Assembly: GCF_000418555.1 (NCBI RefSeq)
Contig: NZ_ATKM01000004.1
Coordinates: 25,547-89,546, forward strand
DNA: 64,000 nucleotides
Direction: 5' to 3'
Origin: Pseudomonas sp. P818
GTDB taxonomy: Bacteria; Pseudomonadota; Gammaproteobacteria; Pseudomonadales; Pseudomonadaceae
Shown here: piece by piece, positions 48,481 to 57,452 of the stretch
Layout of the letters: each line of letters starts with the position of its first letter
How positions within the stretch are numbered: the stretch's first letter is position 1
Position numbers and translations under genes: made by a program
Notes under the pieces: model-generated
The model's input: the letters and a program-made list of their open reading frames with translations, nothing else
Told to the model about the DNA's origin: nothing
The model's database searches: none

Positions 48481-49536
48481 ATGTCCGATCTGCAACGCGA
48501 GCAGGCGCAACGCCGTGCCGAGCGCATCGCTGCGTTCCGCGCCGAGCTGGCCGAGCTGCACCGCGAGCAGGTGTTGCAGCTGAGCGCCGAGCAGGAGCAG
48601 GGCTTGACTGCCTATCACGAGCAGTTGCTGGCGCACTACCGACAAACCCTGGATATCGACGCCGATGCCCGCGCGCGCCAGCTGTCGCTGGGCATGCGCC
48701 TGGCCTCACTGGTCGGTGCGCTGGCCCTGGCAGCCGGGTTGTTCTTCCTCTTCTACCAGTTCTGGGGCCTGTTCGATGCCGGTGTGCAGGTCGCTGTGCT
48801 GCTCGGCAGCTCACTGGGCAGCCTGCTGCTGTGCTTCTGGTTGCAGGCGCGCGACGCCTCCGGTTACTACGCCAAGCTGGCCGCGGTGCTGGCATTCGTC
48901 TGCTTCGTGCTCAATCTGTCGATGCTCGGGCAGATCTTCAATATCACGCCTTCGGACAAGGCGCTGTTGCCCTGGGGTGCGCTGGCGTTACTGCTGGCCT
49001 ATCAATGCCGCCAGCGTCTGCTGCTGGTCACGGCGTTGCTGTGCTTCGGCCTGTTCCTCGCTGCACGATTGAACGACTGGACGGGCTTGTACTGGTGGTC
49101 GCTGGATGACCACCCGGAGAACTTCCTGCCTGCCGCGCTGCTGTTTGTGCTGCCACAGTTCATCGATCAGACGCGACGGATCGGTTTCGCCGCCTGCTAT
49201 CGGGTGGTCGGCTTGCTGTACCTGTTCGGGCCGGTCCTTATCCTCAGCTACTGGGGCCAGGGCAGCTACCTCGATTGGCCGCCGCGCTGGGTGGAGGCCT
49301 TCTATCAAACGCTGGGCTTCGTCCTGGCGGGGCTGGTGATCTGGCTGGGCGTACGCCGCGGCTGGGCCGAGGTGGTCAATACCGGGTTGGGCTTCGCCCT
49401 GGTGCTGCTGTTCAGCAAGCTGTTCGACTGGTGGTGGGAGCTGCTGCCACGCTACCTGTTCTTCCTCCTGCTCGGGCTGATCGCGCTGTTGTTGCTGGTC
49501 ATGCTGCAGCGCTGGCGTCGTGGAGGTGCAGCATGA
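48481..49536 (+). CDS. DUF2157 multi-pass membrane protein
   Basis: This 351-residue protein begins with a long charged helix (residues 1-70) and then has about ten membrane segments, the DUF2157 architecture. Function unknown. The ATG at 48481 follows a GGGAG box. The next gene overlaps its stop (ATGA), and the two are probably functional partners. Confidence 0.8.
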   Translation: MSDLQREQAQRRAERIAAFRAELAELHREQVLQLSAEQEQGLTAYHEQLLAHYRQTLDIDADARARQLSLGMRLASLVGALALAAGLFFLFYQFWGLFDAGVQVAVLLGSSLGSLLLCFWLQARDASGYYAKLAAVLAFVCFVLNLSMLGQIFNITPSDKALLPWGALALLLAYQCRQRLLLVTALLCFGLFLAARLNDWTGLYWWSLDDHPENFLPAALLFVLPQFIDQTRRIGFAACYRVVGLLYLFGPVLILSYWGQGSYLDWPPRWVEAFYQTLGFVLAGLVIWLGVRRGWAEVVNTGLGFALVLLFSKLFDWWWELLPRYLFFLLLGLIALLLLVMLQRWRRGGAA

Positions 49537-50288
49537 ACCGCCCACTTTGGCTCGGTGTCGGGCTGATCCTGGCGAGCAATGCCGTGGCCCTTGCGGGCGT
49601 CTGGTACAACCGCAGCGGTGAGCCGCAGGCGCAACTGCAATTGAGCGAGCGGGAGATCCAGCTGCCCTACGACAGCTGGCTGCGCGGCGAAGAGAACAGC
49701 GGCCTGCGTCTGCAACTGGCCTGGCGCCCGGCTGATGCCGAATGGTCCTGGCTGGACGAGGCCAAGCTGCGGGAACTGGGCTTTGCGCCGAACGACCTGG
49801 GCCGCAGCGCGGAGCGGCCGCTGTGGCTGGTACTGGAACTGGACGGGCCAAGCTATCGAAAGCAGGTCGAGCGGGCCAAGGCCGCCCTGGCCAGTGCCCA
49901 GGCGGTGCTGGCCTTACGACCGCAAGACGAGAGCTTGCGCCAACAGCGCGATCAGCGCCGGCTCGAACTGCGGCACGAGCAGCAGCAGGCCACGCGTCTG
50001 ATGCTGGTGGATGCCGGCCTCGATGCCGAGGCTCTGCGCCAGGCCTGGCCGGATCGCCAGCGCCAGGTCATCCTGGCTGGTCGCCTGACCCCCTATCGCT
50101 ATGGCGACATGTCCAACTACAGTGCCAGCGTAGTGCTGGAGAGTGATCGCATCAGCGTGCCCAGACGCTACCGGGAGGCCTTCGCTCAATGGCGGCTGCG
50201 CGCCTATGACGAAAAAAGGCCCAAGGTGCAGCTCGAAGTTGCCTTCGGCCAGCGCCATGAGCCCTGGTTGATCGGCGTCGGTCAGTGA
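49533..50288 (+). CDS. Membrane-anchored periplasmic protein (probable DUF4824)
   Basis: This 251-residue protein has one N-terminal hydrophobic helix (signal or anchor, residues 5-23) and then a soluble, Gln/Arg-rich, partly coiled-coil region (around 115-160). It resembles the DUF4824 family, which is encoded with DUF2157 proteins. Function unknown. The last 7 bases overlap the convergent glycine-zipper gene. Confidence 0.7.
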   Translation: MNRPLWLGVGLILASNAVALAGVWYNRSGEPQAQLQLSEREIQLPYDSWLRGEENSGLRLQLAWRPADAEWSWLDEAKLRELGFAPNDLGRSAERPLWLVLELDGPSYRKQVERAKAALASAQAVLALRPQDESLRQQRDQRRLELRHEQQQATRLMLVDAGLDAEALRQAWPDRQRQVILAGRLTPYRYGDMSNYSASVVLESDRISVPRRYREAFAQWRLRAYDEKRPKVQLEVAFGQRHEPWLIGVGQ

Positions 50289-50725
50289 CGGCGCCAGTGT
50301 TTGTGGTGCTTCTTGTGCTTCTTGCCGTGGTAGTGGCGACGCTTGTCACGGCGGTCATCGTCGTAGCTGGCATTGCCCATGTAGTTGCCCAGCGCGCCAC
50401 CAGCGCCGCCACCTACTGCTGCGCCAACCACGCCGCCGGTATTGCCGCCGACCTGCTGACCCACGACGTTGCCGCCTGCCGCGCCTAGCGCGCCGCCGAT
50501 GGCGGCTTCGGTGCGGCTGCGACGATCAGCGCCGACCATGCTGCCGGCCGCGCCGCCTAGGCCTGCGCCGACTGCAGCCCCGGTGTTGCCACCGACCTGC
50601 TGACCAACCATCGCGCCCACCGCGCCACCGAGTGCGCCACCCAAACCCGCTTCGGTGCTGCCGGCAAAGGCGAAACCGCCACTGCTCAGGCCAAGAGAAA
50701 GGAAGAGGAACTGTAGAGACTTCAT
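50282..50725 (-). CDS. Exported glycine-zipper protein with basic His-rich tail
   Basis: This 147-residue protein has a signal peptide (cut after Phe-Ala-Gly near residue 22) and a long glycine-zipper region. A unit Val-Gly-Gln-Gln-Val-Gly-Gly-Asn-Thr-Gly occurs twice, about 48 residues apart. The C-terminal 22 residues are almost all Arg, Lys, His, Tyr and Trp. Such zippers usually insert in or lie along membranes. The tail could bind metal, nucleic acid or LPS. The ATG at 50725 is chosen because it begins the signal peptide. Confidence 0.82.
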   Translation of the reverse strand: MKSLQFLFLSLGLSSGGFAFAGSTEAGLGGALGGAVGAMVGQQVGGNTGAAVGAGLGGAAGSMVGADRRSRTEAAIGGALGAAGGNVVGQQVGGNTGGVVGAAVGGGAGGALGNYMGNASYDDDRRDKRRHYHGKKHKKHHKHWRRH

Positions 50726-50836
50726 AGGCTTCTCGATCACGGAGCCGCATTGCGGCGGGAGTTGCTCCATTGACCCAAGCGGCTCGCCCGTGGTTCCCCG
50801 CTACCCAGCCGCCTGTCGGATTGCGCGGGGTGATGC

Positions 50837-51925
50837 TCAAAGCAGGGGCTCGCGTCCCCACTGTTCCAGCGCCTGAGCCAGGGGCAGCACCTCGCCGGGG
50901 CGGCTCAGGGCGTAACCGGGTAACTGGCCTATACGTGCTTGGAACTCCGGGTTCTGCAGTACCCGCAGCAGCGCGGCCATCGCCGGCAGTTCGAGGCTGT
51001 CCTCACGGCATAGCAGGCAATAGTGCTCGCGCGCCATGGGAATGAAGTCGAGGCCGAACTGGCGCGCCGCCGCTTCCACGCCGAAGCCGACATCGGCCAT
51101 GCCGCTGGCCACAAAGGCTGCCACTGCCGCGTGGGTGAACTCCTCGTTGTGGAAACCCTTGATGGTCGTGCTGTCCAGACCACCTTGCTGCAGCAGGTCC
51201 TGCAGCAGCAGGCGCGTACCCGAACCCGGTTCGCGATTGACGAAGCGCAGCTCGCCGCGCGCCAGGTCCGCCAGGCCTTGCACGCCGTGCGGGTTGCCGG
51301 GGGCGAGCATCAGCCCCTGGGTGCGCACGACGAAGGTGATCACCCGCTGATCGGGACGCAGCCAGGGCTGGATGCGGCTCATGCTCAGCGTACCGAGCGG
51401 CCCGGCCGGCACGTGCAGGCCGGCCACCTCGCAGTCGTGGCGCTGCAGGGCGATCATCGCCTCGCTGCCGCTGCGAAATTGCACTTCCCACTGCCAGCTG
51501 GGGTCGTGCTCCAGCCATTCGCGTAGCGCCGCCACGGCGAAGCCGTGGCTGGCGTGGATGCGCAAGCCGGGATTGCTGGCCTGCAGCACACGGTTGAGCT
51601 CCAGCTCCAGCTCGCTCGCCAGATTGTCCAGCTGCGGCGACAGCCGCGCGCGGATGCGCTGGTCGGCCCACAGCAGTTTTTCCCCCAACGGTGCCAGCCG
51701 TGCCCCCTTGCCGCGTTCCAGCTCGATCAGCGGGCTGCCGAAGAACGCCTGCCACTTGCCCAGCAGGTTCCAGGCGTGGCGGTAGGAATAGCCGACGCGC
51801 GCGGCGGCCTCGGTCAGCTTGCCGGTGTCGTGCACGGCCTGCAGCAGTTCCAGGCCCTGCGGGTCGAGGCTACTGCCGTCGCGTTGGTGAAAGCGCCAGC
51901 GCGGTTGAATATCGATACGGATCAT
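50837..51925 (-). CDS. Regulator with ModE-like DNA-binding and substrate-binding-protein-like sensor domain
   Basis: This 362-residue protein has a winged-helix domain at residues 15-85 (Ala-Ala-Ala-Arg-Val-Gly-Tyr-Ser-Tyr-Arg-His-Ala-Trp-Asn) that resembles ModE. Residues 115-340 resemble a periplasmic-binding-protein fold of the molybdate/tungstate type (PBP-like). It is divergent from the molybdenum-dependent formate dehydrogenase operon, so it is a good candidate for its regulator; FdsR of Cupriavidus is an analogous case. It may sense molybdate or formate; this is inferred. Confidence 0.85.
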   Translation of the reverse strand: MIRIDIQPRWRFHQRDGSSLDPQGLELLQAVHDTGKLTEAAARVGYSYRHAWNLLGKWQAFFGSPLIELERGKGARLAPLGEKLLWADQRIRARLSPQLDNLASELELELNRVLQASNPGLRIHASHGFAVAALREWLEHDPSWQWEVQFRSGSEAMIALQRHDCEVAGLHVPAGPLGTLSMSRIQPWLRPDQRVITFVVRTQGLMLAPGNPHGVQGLADLARGELRFVNREPGSGTRLLLQDLLQQGGLDSTTIKGFHNEEFTHAAVAAFVASGMADVGFGVEAAARQFGLDFIPMAREHYCLLCREDSLELPAMAALLRVLQNPEFQARIGQLPGYALSRPGEVLPLAQALEQWGREPLL

Positions 51926-51933
51926 ATGCTCAA

Positions 51934-52019
51934 TACTTCATATTTGTTCGGCAAATTTCCCATGTTAATTTGCGGTATATGGGCGCTTTATGACCCAGTA
52001 TAAGAACTTTACTTCATAT
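51934..52019. promoter_or_regulatory. Divergent promoter region with repeated TACTTCATAT
   Basis: The 198-base gap between the regulator and fdsG is AT-rich compared with its surroundings. The decamer TACTTCATAT occurs twice as a direct repeat (51934-51943 and 52010-52019), 76 bases apart. CATATG also occurs beside the regulator start. These are candidate binding sites for the adjacent regulator; no sigma-54 box was recognised. Confidence 0.45.
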
Positions 52020-52123
52020 GTGGCGAGCCTTGCGGCTCCGCCTGGGATAAGCCGACCGGCAGCCGTGACTGGCCGGATTATCTCCTGACAGTACCGGTAT
52101 AGCCGCCGGCTGGAGCATCGAAC

Positions 52124-52618
52124 ATGGCCCTTCTTCCCCAGCGCTTCGCCCCCGAGCAGTGCGAGGCCGTCGCCCGTGAGGTGCTCGCCGCCCACCGCGG
52201 CCAGCCCGGCGCCCTGCTACCCATCCTCCACGACATCCAGGACCGCCTCGGCGCCGTACCACCCGAGCTGTTGCCGCTGATCGCCGAGGACCTCTGCCTG
52301 TCGCGCGCCGAGGTGCACGGGGTGGTCAGCTTCTACCACGATTTCCGCGCCACGCCGCCCGGTCGCCAAGTGCTCAAGCTGTGTCAGGCCGAGGCCTGCC
52401 AGTCGATGGGGGTCAAGGCGCTGACCGCTGAACTGGAAAGCAAGCTCGGCCTGCCGCTGGGTGAGACCCGTGAGGACGGCAGCCTCAGTTTCGAACCGGT
52501 GTACTGCCTGGGCAACTGCGCCTGCGCACCGAGCGTGATGCTCAATGGCGAACTGCACGGTCGTGTCGACGCCGAGGAAGTGCTGGCGCTGCTGGCCGAA
52601 CAGGAGGCCCAGGCATGA
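52124..52618 (+). CDS. fdsG: Formate dehydrogenase gamma subunit (NuoE-like, [2Fe-2S])
   Basis: This 164-residue thioredoxin-like ferredoxin is homologous to NuoE. The [2Fe-2S] ligands are in Cys-Gln-Ala-Glu-Ala-Cys and Cys-Leu-Gly-Asn-Cys-Ala-Cys-Ala-Pro. It is part of the soluble NAD-linked molybdenum formate dehydrogenase, relaying electrons near the flavin subunit. It is first in the operon and overlaps fdsB by four bases (ATGA). Confidence 0.93.
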   Translation: MALLPQRFAPEQCEAVAREVLAAHRGQPGALLPILHDIQDRLGAVPPELLPLIAEDLCLSRAEVHGVVSFYHDFRATPPGRQVLKLCQAEACQSMGVKALTAELESKLGLPLGETREDGSLSFEPVYCLGNCACAPSVMLNGELHGRVDAEEVLALLAEQEAQA

Positions 52619-54186
52619 GCGAACCGATCAAGATCTTCGTCCCGCGCGATGCCACCGCGCTCAGCCTGGGCGCCGACAAGGTAGCCGAGGCCATAGTCGG
52701 CGAGGCCGCGGCGCGCGGCATCGAGGTGCAGCTGGTGCGCAACGGCTCACGCGGGCTGTTCTGGCTCGAGCCGCTGGTCGAGGTCGCCACGCCGGCCGGT
52801 CGCGTGGCCTATGGCCCGGTCAAGGCACGCGATGTCCTTGGTTTGTTCGATGCCGGTTTCCTCGAGGGTAAGCAGCATGCGCTGGGCCACGGCCTGACCG
52901 ACGAAATCGACTACCTCAAGCGCCAGGAGCGCCTGACCTTCGCCCGCGTCGGCATCACCGACCCGCTGTCGCTGGAGGATTACATCGCCCACGACGGCTA
53001 CCGCGGCCTCAAGCGCGCCCTCGGCATGACGCCCGAAGCGATCGTTGCCGAGGTCACCGAATCCGGCCTGCGCGGCCGTGGTGGCGCGGCGTTCCCCACC
53101 GGCATCAAGTGGCGCACCGTCCTCGGCTGCCAGGCCGAGCAGAAGTACATCGTCTGCAACGCCGACGAAGGCGACTCGGGCACCTTCTCCGACCGCATGG
53201 TGATGGAGGATGACCCCTACGTGCTGATCGAGGGCATGACCATCGCCGGCCTGGCGGTGGGAGCTACGCGCGGCTACATCTACCTGCGTTCTGAATACCC
53301 GCACGCCGAGGCGGTGCTGCTCGAAACCATCGCCCGCGCCACGGCCGCCGGCTACCTGGGCGATGATGTGCTCGGCAGCGGCAAGGCCTTCCATCTGGAG
53401 CTGCGCCGCGGCGCTGGCGCCTATATCTGCGGCGAGGAAACCGCGCTGCTGGAAAGCATCGAGGGCAAGCGCGGCACCGTGCGGCCGAAGCCGCCGCTGC
53501 CGGCCATCGAGGGCCTGTTCGGCAAGCCGACGGTGATCAACAACGTGATCTCGCTGGCGTCGGTGCCTATCATCCTCGACAAGGGCGGCGCCTACTACAA
53601 GGACTACGGCATGGGCCGCTCGCTCGGCACCCTGCCGATCCAGCTGACCGGCAACATCGCCCGCGGCGGCCTGATCGAGAAGGCCTTCGGCATCACCCTG
53701 CGCGAGCTGCTGTATGAATACGGCGGCGGTTCGGCCAGCGGCCGGCCAATCCGCGCGGTGCAGGTCGGCGGCCCGCTCGGCGCTTACCTGCCCGAGTCGC
53801 AGTTCGACACCCCGCTGGATTACGAGGCCTTCGCTGCTCTCGGCGCGGTGCTCGGCCACGGCGGCATCGTGGTGTTCGACGACACCGTCGACATGGCCGA
53901 CATGGCGCGCTACGCCATGGAGTTCTGCGCGGTGGAATCCTGCGGCAAGTGCACGCCCTGCCGGATTGGCTCGACCCGCGGCGAGGAGCTGCTGTCGCAG
54001 ATCATCGTGGCCCGTTCCGAAGGCCCGCAGCCGGGGCGCATCGAACTGCTCAAGAGCCTCTGCGACACCATGCTCGGCGCCTCGCTCTGCGCCCTTGGCG
54101 GCATGACACCCTATCCGGTGCTGAGCGCCATCAACCACTTTCCCGAGGACTTCGGCGTGTCGCAAGACAGCGCCGAAGCCCGCTGA
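52615..54186 (+). CDS. fdsB: Formate dehydrogenase beta subunit (NuoF-like, FMN/NAD/[4Fe-4S])
   Basis: This 523-residue NADH-binding subunit has an N-terminal thioredoxin-like region (about 1-110) and then a NuoF fold. The FMN motif Gly-Arg-Gly-Gly-Ala-Ala-Phe-Pro-Thr-Gly is near 150. An NAD region Gly-Ala-Gly-Ala-Tyr-Ile-Cys-Gly-Glu-Glu-Thr-Ala-Leu is near 270. The [4Fe-4S] motif Glu-Ser-Cys-Gly-Lys-Cys-Thr-Pro-Cys-Arg is near 445. It passes electrons from formate to NAD+. Confidence 0.95.
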   Translation: MSEPIKIFVPRDATALSLGADKVAEAIVGEAAARGIEVQLVRNGSRGLFWLEPLVEVATPAGRVAYGPVKARDVLGLFDAGFLEGKQHALGHGLTDEIDYLKRQERLTFARVGITDPLSLEDYIAHDGYRGLKRALGMTPEAIVAEVTESGLRGRGGAAFPTGIKWRTVLGCQAEQKYIVCNADEGDSGTFSDRMVMEDDPYVLIEGMTIAGLAVGATRGYIYLRSEYPHAEAVLLETIARATAAGYLGDDVLGSGKAFHLELRRGAGAYICGEETALLESIEGKRGTVRPKPPLPAIEGLFGKPTVINNVISLASVPIILDKGGAYYKDYGMGRSLGTLPIQLTGNIARGGLIEKAFGITLRELLYEYGGGSASGRPIRAVQVGGPLGAYLPESQFDTPLDYEAFAALGAVLGHGGIVVFDDTVDMADMARYAMEFCAVESCGKCTPCRIGSTRGEELLSQIIVARSEGPQPGRIELLKSLCDTMLGASLCALGGMTPYPVLSAINHFPEDFGVSQDSAEAR

Positions 54187-54201
54187 TCCGGAGGCGTCCC
54201 C

Positions 54202-57036
54202 ATGGCCCTGTATCGTGAACTCGACTATGGCACCCCTGCTCGCAGCGGTGCTCCGGTAACCCTGGAAATCGACGGCAACGCCATCACCGTGCCGGCCGGC
54301 ACCTCGCTGATGCGCGCGGCTCAGGAGGCCGGCATCGCCGTGCCCAAGCTGTGCGCCAGCGACAGCCTGGAGCCGTTCGGCTCGTGCCGCCTGTGCATGG
54401 TGGAAATCGAAGGTCGTCGCGGCTTCCCCGCCTCCTGCACCACGCCGGTGGAGCCGGGCATGGTGGTGCGCACGCAGAGCCCGAGACTGGCCGAACTGCG
54501 TCGCGGCACCATGGAGCTGTACATCTCCGACCACCCGCTGGACTGCCTGACCTGCTCGGCCAACGGCAACTGCGAGCTGCAGGACATGGCCGGTGTGGTC
54601 GGCCTGCGTGAAGTGCGCTACGACCCGGTGAAGACGCACCTGGCCGAGGCCAAGGACGAGTCCAACCCCTATTTCAGCTACGACCCGTCCAAGTGCATCG
54701 TCTGCAACCGCTGCGTGCGCGCCTGCGAGGAAGTGCAGGGCACCTTCGCCCTGACCATCGACGGCCGCGGCTTCGATTCGCGCGTGGCTGCCGGCCAGGC
54801 CGAGGATTTCCTCGACTCCGAGTGCGTGTCCTGCGGCGCCTGCGTCAACGCCTGCCCGACTGCCACGCTGATGGAAAAGTCGGTGATCGAGCTGGGCCAG
54901 GCCGAGCGCAGCGTCACCACCACCTGCGCCTACTGCGGCGTCGGCTGCTCGTTCAACGCCGAGGTCAAGGGCAACACCGTGGTGCGCATGGTGCCGAACA
55001 AGAACGGCCACGCCAACCACGGCCACGCCTGCGTCAAGGGCCGCTTCGCCTGGGGCTACGCGACCCACCCGGACCGCATCAAGACCCCGATGATCCGCGA
55101 CAGCATCCACGAGCCGTGGCGCTCGGTGAGCTGGGACGAGGCCATCGGCTACGCCGCCAAGCGCTTCAAGGAGATCCAGGCGCAGTACGGTCGTAATGCG
55201 GTCGGCGGGCTGACCTCCTCGCGCTGCACCAACGAGGAAACCTACCTGGTGCAGAAGCTGGTACGCGCCGCCTTCGGCAACAACAACGTCGATACCTGCG
55301 CCCGCGTCTGCCACTCGCCGACCGGTTACGGCCTCAAGGTGACCCTCGGCGAGTCCGCCGGTACCCAGGATTTCGACTCGGTGCTGTCCGCCGATGTGGT
55401 GCTGGTGATCGGTGCCAACCCCACCGACGGCCACCCGGTGTTCGGCTCGCAGCTCAAGCGCCGCCTGCGCGAGGGCGCCAAGCTGATCGTCGCCGACCCA
55501 CGTGGTATCGACCTGGTGCGCAGCCCGCACATCCGTGCCGAGCACCACCTGCAACTGCGTCCCGGCAGCAACGTCGCTCTGCTCAACAGCCTGGGCCACG
55601 TGATCGTCACCGAGGGCCTGGTCAACGAAGCCTTCGTTGCCGAGCGCTGCGAGGCAGAAGGCTTCGAGCAATGGCGCACCTTCGTCAGTGAACAACGCAA
55701 CAGCCCCGAGGCCATGGAAGCCCTGACCGGCGTGCCGGCCGCCTCGGTGCGCGCGGCTGCGCGGCTGTATGCCACTGGCGGTAACGCGGCTATCTACTAC
55801 GGCCTGGGCGTCACCGAGCACAGCCAGGGTTCGTCCACCGTGATGGCCATCGCCAACCTGGCCATGGCCACCGGCAACATCGGCCGTCCGGGTGTCGGCG
55901 TGAACCCGCTGCGCGGACAGAACAACGTGCAGGGCTCCTGCGACATGGGTTCCTTCCCCCATGAGCTGCCGGGCTACCGCCACGTTTCCGATCCGGTGGC
56001 GCGGCCGCAGTTCGAGGCCGCCTGGGGCGTCAAGCTACTCGACGAGCCGGGCCTGCGCATCCCCAACATGCTTGCCGCGGCGCATGCCGGCACCTTCAAG
56101 GGCATGTACATCCAGGGCGAGGACCCGGCGCAGTCCGACCCCGACACCCAGCACGTCACCGATGCGCTCAAGGCCATGGAGTGCGTGGTGATCCAGGACC
56201 TGTTCCTCAACGAAACCGCCAAGTACGCCCACGTGTTCCTGCCTGGCGCCTCCTTCCTGGAAAAGAACGGCACCTTCACCAACGCCGAGCGACGCATCTC
56301 GCCGGTGCGCAAGGTGATGCCGGCGCTGGCGGGCAAGGAAGACTGGGAAGTGACCGTGGCGTTGTCCAACGCCCTCGGCTACCCGATGAACTACAAGCAT
56401 CCGTCCGAGATCATGGACGAGATCGCCGCGCTGACGCCGACTTTCACCGGTGTCAGCTACGCCAAGCTCGACCGCATGGGCAGCATCCAGTGGCCGTGCA
56501 ACGACGAGGCGCCGGAAGGCACGCCGATCATGCACGAGGACGCTTTCGTGCGCGGCAAGGGACGCTTCGTGGTCACCGAGTTCATCCCCACCGAGGAGCG
56601 CACCTCGCGCAAGCGGCCGCTGGTGCTGACCACCGGGCGCATCCTTTCGCAGTACAACGTCGGCGCGCAGACCCGGCGTACCGCCAACAAGGCCTGGCAC
56701 GCCGAGGACATCCTCGAGCTGCATCCGGTGGACGCCGAGGATCGCGGCATCAAGGACGGCGACTGGGTCGGCATCAACAGCCGTGCCGGCGAGACGGTGA
56801 TGCGCGCCAAGGTCACCGAGCGCATGCAGCCGGGTGTGGTGTACACCACCTTCCACCATCCGGAATCCGGTGCCAACGTGATCACCACCGACAACTCCGA
56901 CTGGGCCACCAACTGCCCGGAGTACAAGGTCACCGCGGTGCAGGTGCGCAAGGTCGAAGTCCCGTCGCAGTGGCAGCAGGAGTTCGATAGCTTCACCCGC
57001 GAGCAGGTCAGCCTGCTGCCGGTGGTGCAGCTATGA
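54202..57036 (+). CDS. fdsA: Formate dehydrogenase alpha subunit (Mo-bis-MGD, catalytic)
   Basis: This 944-residue catalytic subunit has a NuoG-like N-terminus with a [2Fe-2S] cluster (Cys-Ala-Ser...Cys-Arg-Leu-Cys) and two [4Fe-4S] motifs (Cys-Ile-Val-Cys-Asn-Arg-Cys; Cys-Val-Ser-Cys-Gly-Ala-Cys). The molybdopterin part begins with its own cluster (Cys-Ala-Tyr-Cys-Gly-Val-Gly-Cys, near 240). The molybdenum ligand is Cys370, followed by His371, in Arg-Val-Cys-His-Ser-Pro-Thr. The codon is TGC, so this is not a selenoenzyme. It oxidises formate to CO2. It starts 15 bases after fdsB. Confidence 0.96.
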   Translation: MALYRELDYGTPARSGAPVTLEIDGNAITVPAGTSLMRAAQEAGIAVPKLCASDSLEPFGSCRLCMVEIEGRRGFPASCTTPVEPGMVVRTQSPRLAELRRGTMELYISDHPLDCLTCSANGNCELQDMAGVVGLREVRYDPVKTHLAEAKDESNPYFSYDPSKCIVCNRCVRACEEVQGTFALTIDGRGFDSRVAAGQAEDFLDSECVSCGACVNACPTATLMEKSVIELGQAERSVTTTCAYCGVGCSFNAEVKGNTVVRMVPNKNGHANHGHACVKGRFAWGYATHPDRIKTPMIRDSIHEPWRSVSWDEAIGYAAKRFKEIQAQYGRNAVGGLTSSRCTNEETYLVQKLVRAAFGNNNVDTCARVCHSPTGYGLKVTLGESAGTQDFDSVLSADVVLVIGANPTDGHPVFGSQLKRRLREGAKLIVADPRGIDLVRSPHIRAEHHLQLRPGSNVALLNSLGHVIVTEGLVNEAFVAERCEAEGFEQWRTFVSEQRNSPEAMEALTGVPAASVRAAARLYATGGNAAIYYGLGVTEHSQGSSTVMAIANLAMATGNIGRPGVGVNPLRGQNNVQGSCDMGSFPHELPGYRHVSDPVARPQFEAAWGVKLLDEPGLRIPNMLAAAHAGTFKGMYIQGEDPAQSDPDTQHVTDALKAMECVVIQDLFLNETAKYAHVFLPGASFLEKNGTFTNAERRISPVRKVMPALAGKEDWEVTVALSNALGYPMNYKHPSEIMDEIAALTPTFTGVSYAKLDRMGSIQWPCNDEAPEGTPIMHEDAFVRGKGRFVVTEFIPTEERTSRKRPLVLTTGRILSQYNVGAQTRRTANKAWHAEDILELHPVDAEDRGIKDGDWVGINSRAGETVMRAKVTERMQPGVVYTTFHHPESGANVITTDNSDWATNCPEYKVTAVQVRKVEVPSQWQQEFDSFTREQVSLLPVVQL

Positions 57037-57133
57037 TGCTGCAACCAACGCAGATGGCAGGGGTGCGTGGTGCGCGCCCCTGCCGCGCTAACCTGTTCCT
57101 TGCGGCTTGCCGAACAACCAGCGGAGCACAGCC

Positions 57134-57382
57134 ATGGGCATGAATGCCACGCAACTGATCAATATGGCCAATCAGATTGGCGCCTTCTTCGCCTCCCAGC
57201 CCGACCAGGAGCAGGCGCGTACCGAGTACGCTCAGCATCTGCGTCGTCAGTGGGACCCACAGATGCGCACGGCGCTTTACGCTCACCTGGACGCCAGCGG
57301 CGGCGAGGGTCTGAGCGATTTCGTACTGCAGGTGCTGCGCGATTCGCGCGGGCAGATCGCGCCACAGGCTGCTACTGTCTGA
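57134..57382 (+). CDS. fdsD: Formate dehydrogenase delta subunit
   Basis: This 82-residue helical protein has the Asn-Gln-Ile-Gly-Ala-Phe-Phe pattern and a conserved Trp-Asp-Pro-Gln-Met (residues 40-44), as in FdsD, a small subunit needed for assembly and stability of NAD-linked formate dehydrogenases. The ATG at 57134 has GGAG eight bases upstream. It lies between fdsA and fdhD, whereas other operons often place the chaperone gene before fdsD. Confidence 0.9.
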   Translation: MGMNATQLINMANQIGAFFASQPDQEQARTEYAQHLRRQWDPQMRTALYAHLDASGGEGLSDFVLQVLRDSRGQIAPQAATV

Positions 57383-57452
57383 GTGCTGCAATCCGGCCGT
57401 TTCGCAGGGCGCCGTCAGGTACCCTGCGATCATCGCGAGGAATCCGCATCAC

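Noticed and set aside
55309..55311. Possible selenocysteine in the formate dehydrogenase catalytic subunit
   Set aside because: The molybdenum-ligand codon is TGC (Cys370), not TGA.
52747..55983. A minus-strand open frame of over 1000 codons opposite fdsB and fdsA
   Set aside because: It is a high-GC shadow: composition is Ala/Gly/Val/His-rich without domains, and the opposite strand carries two clear enzyme genes with cofactor motifs.
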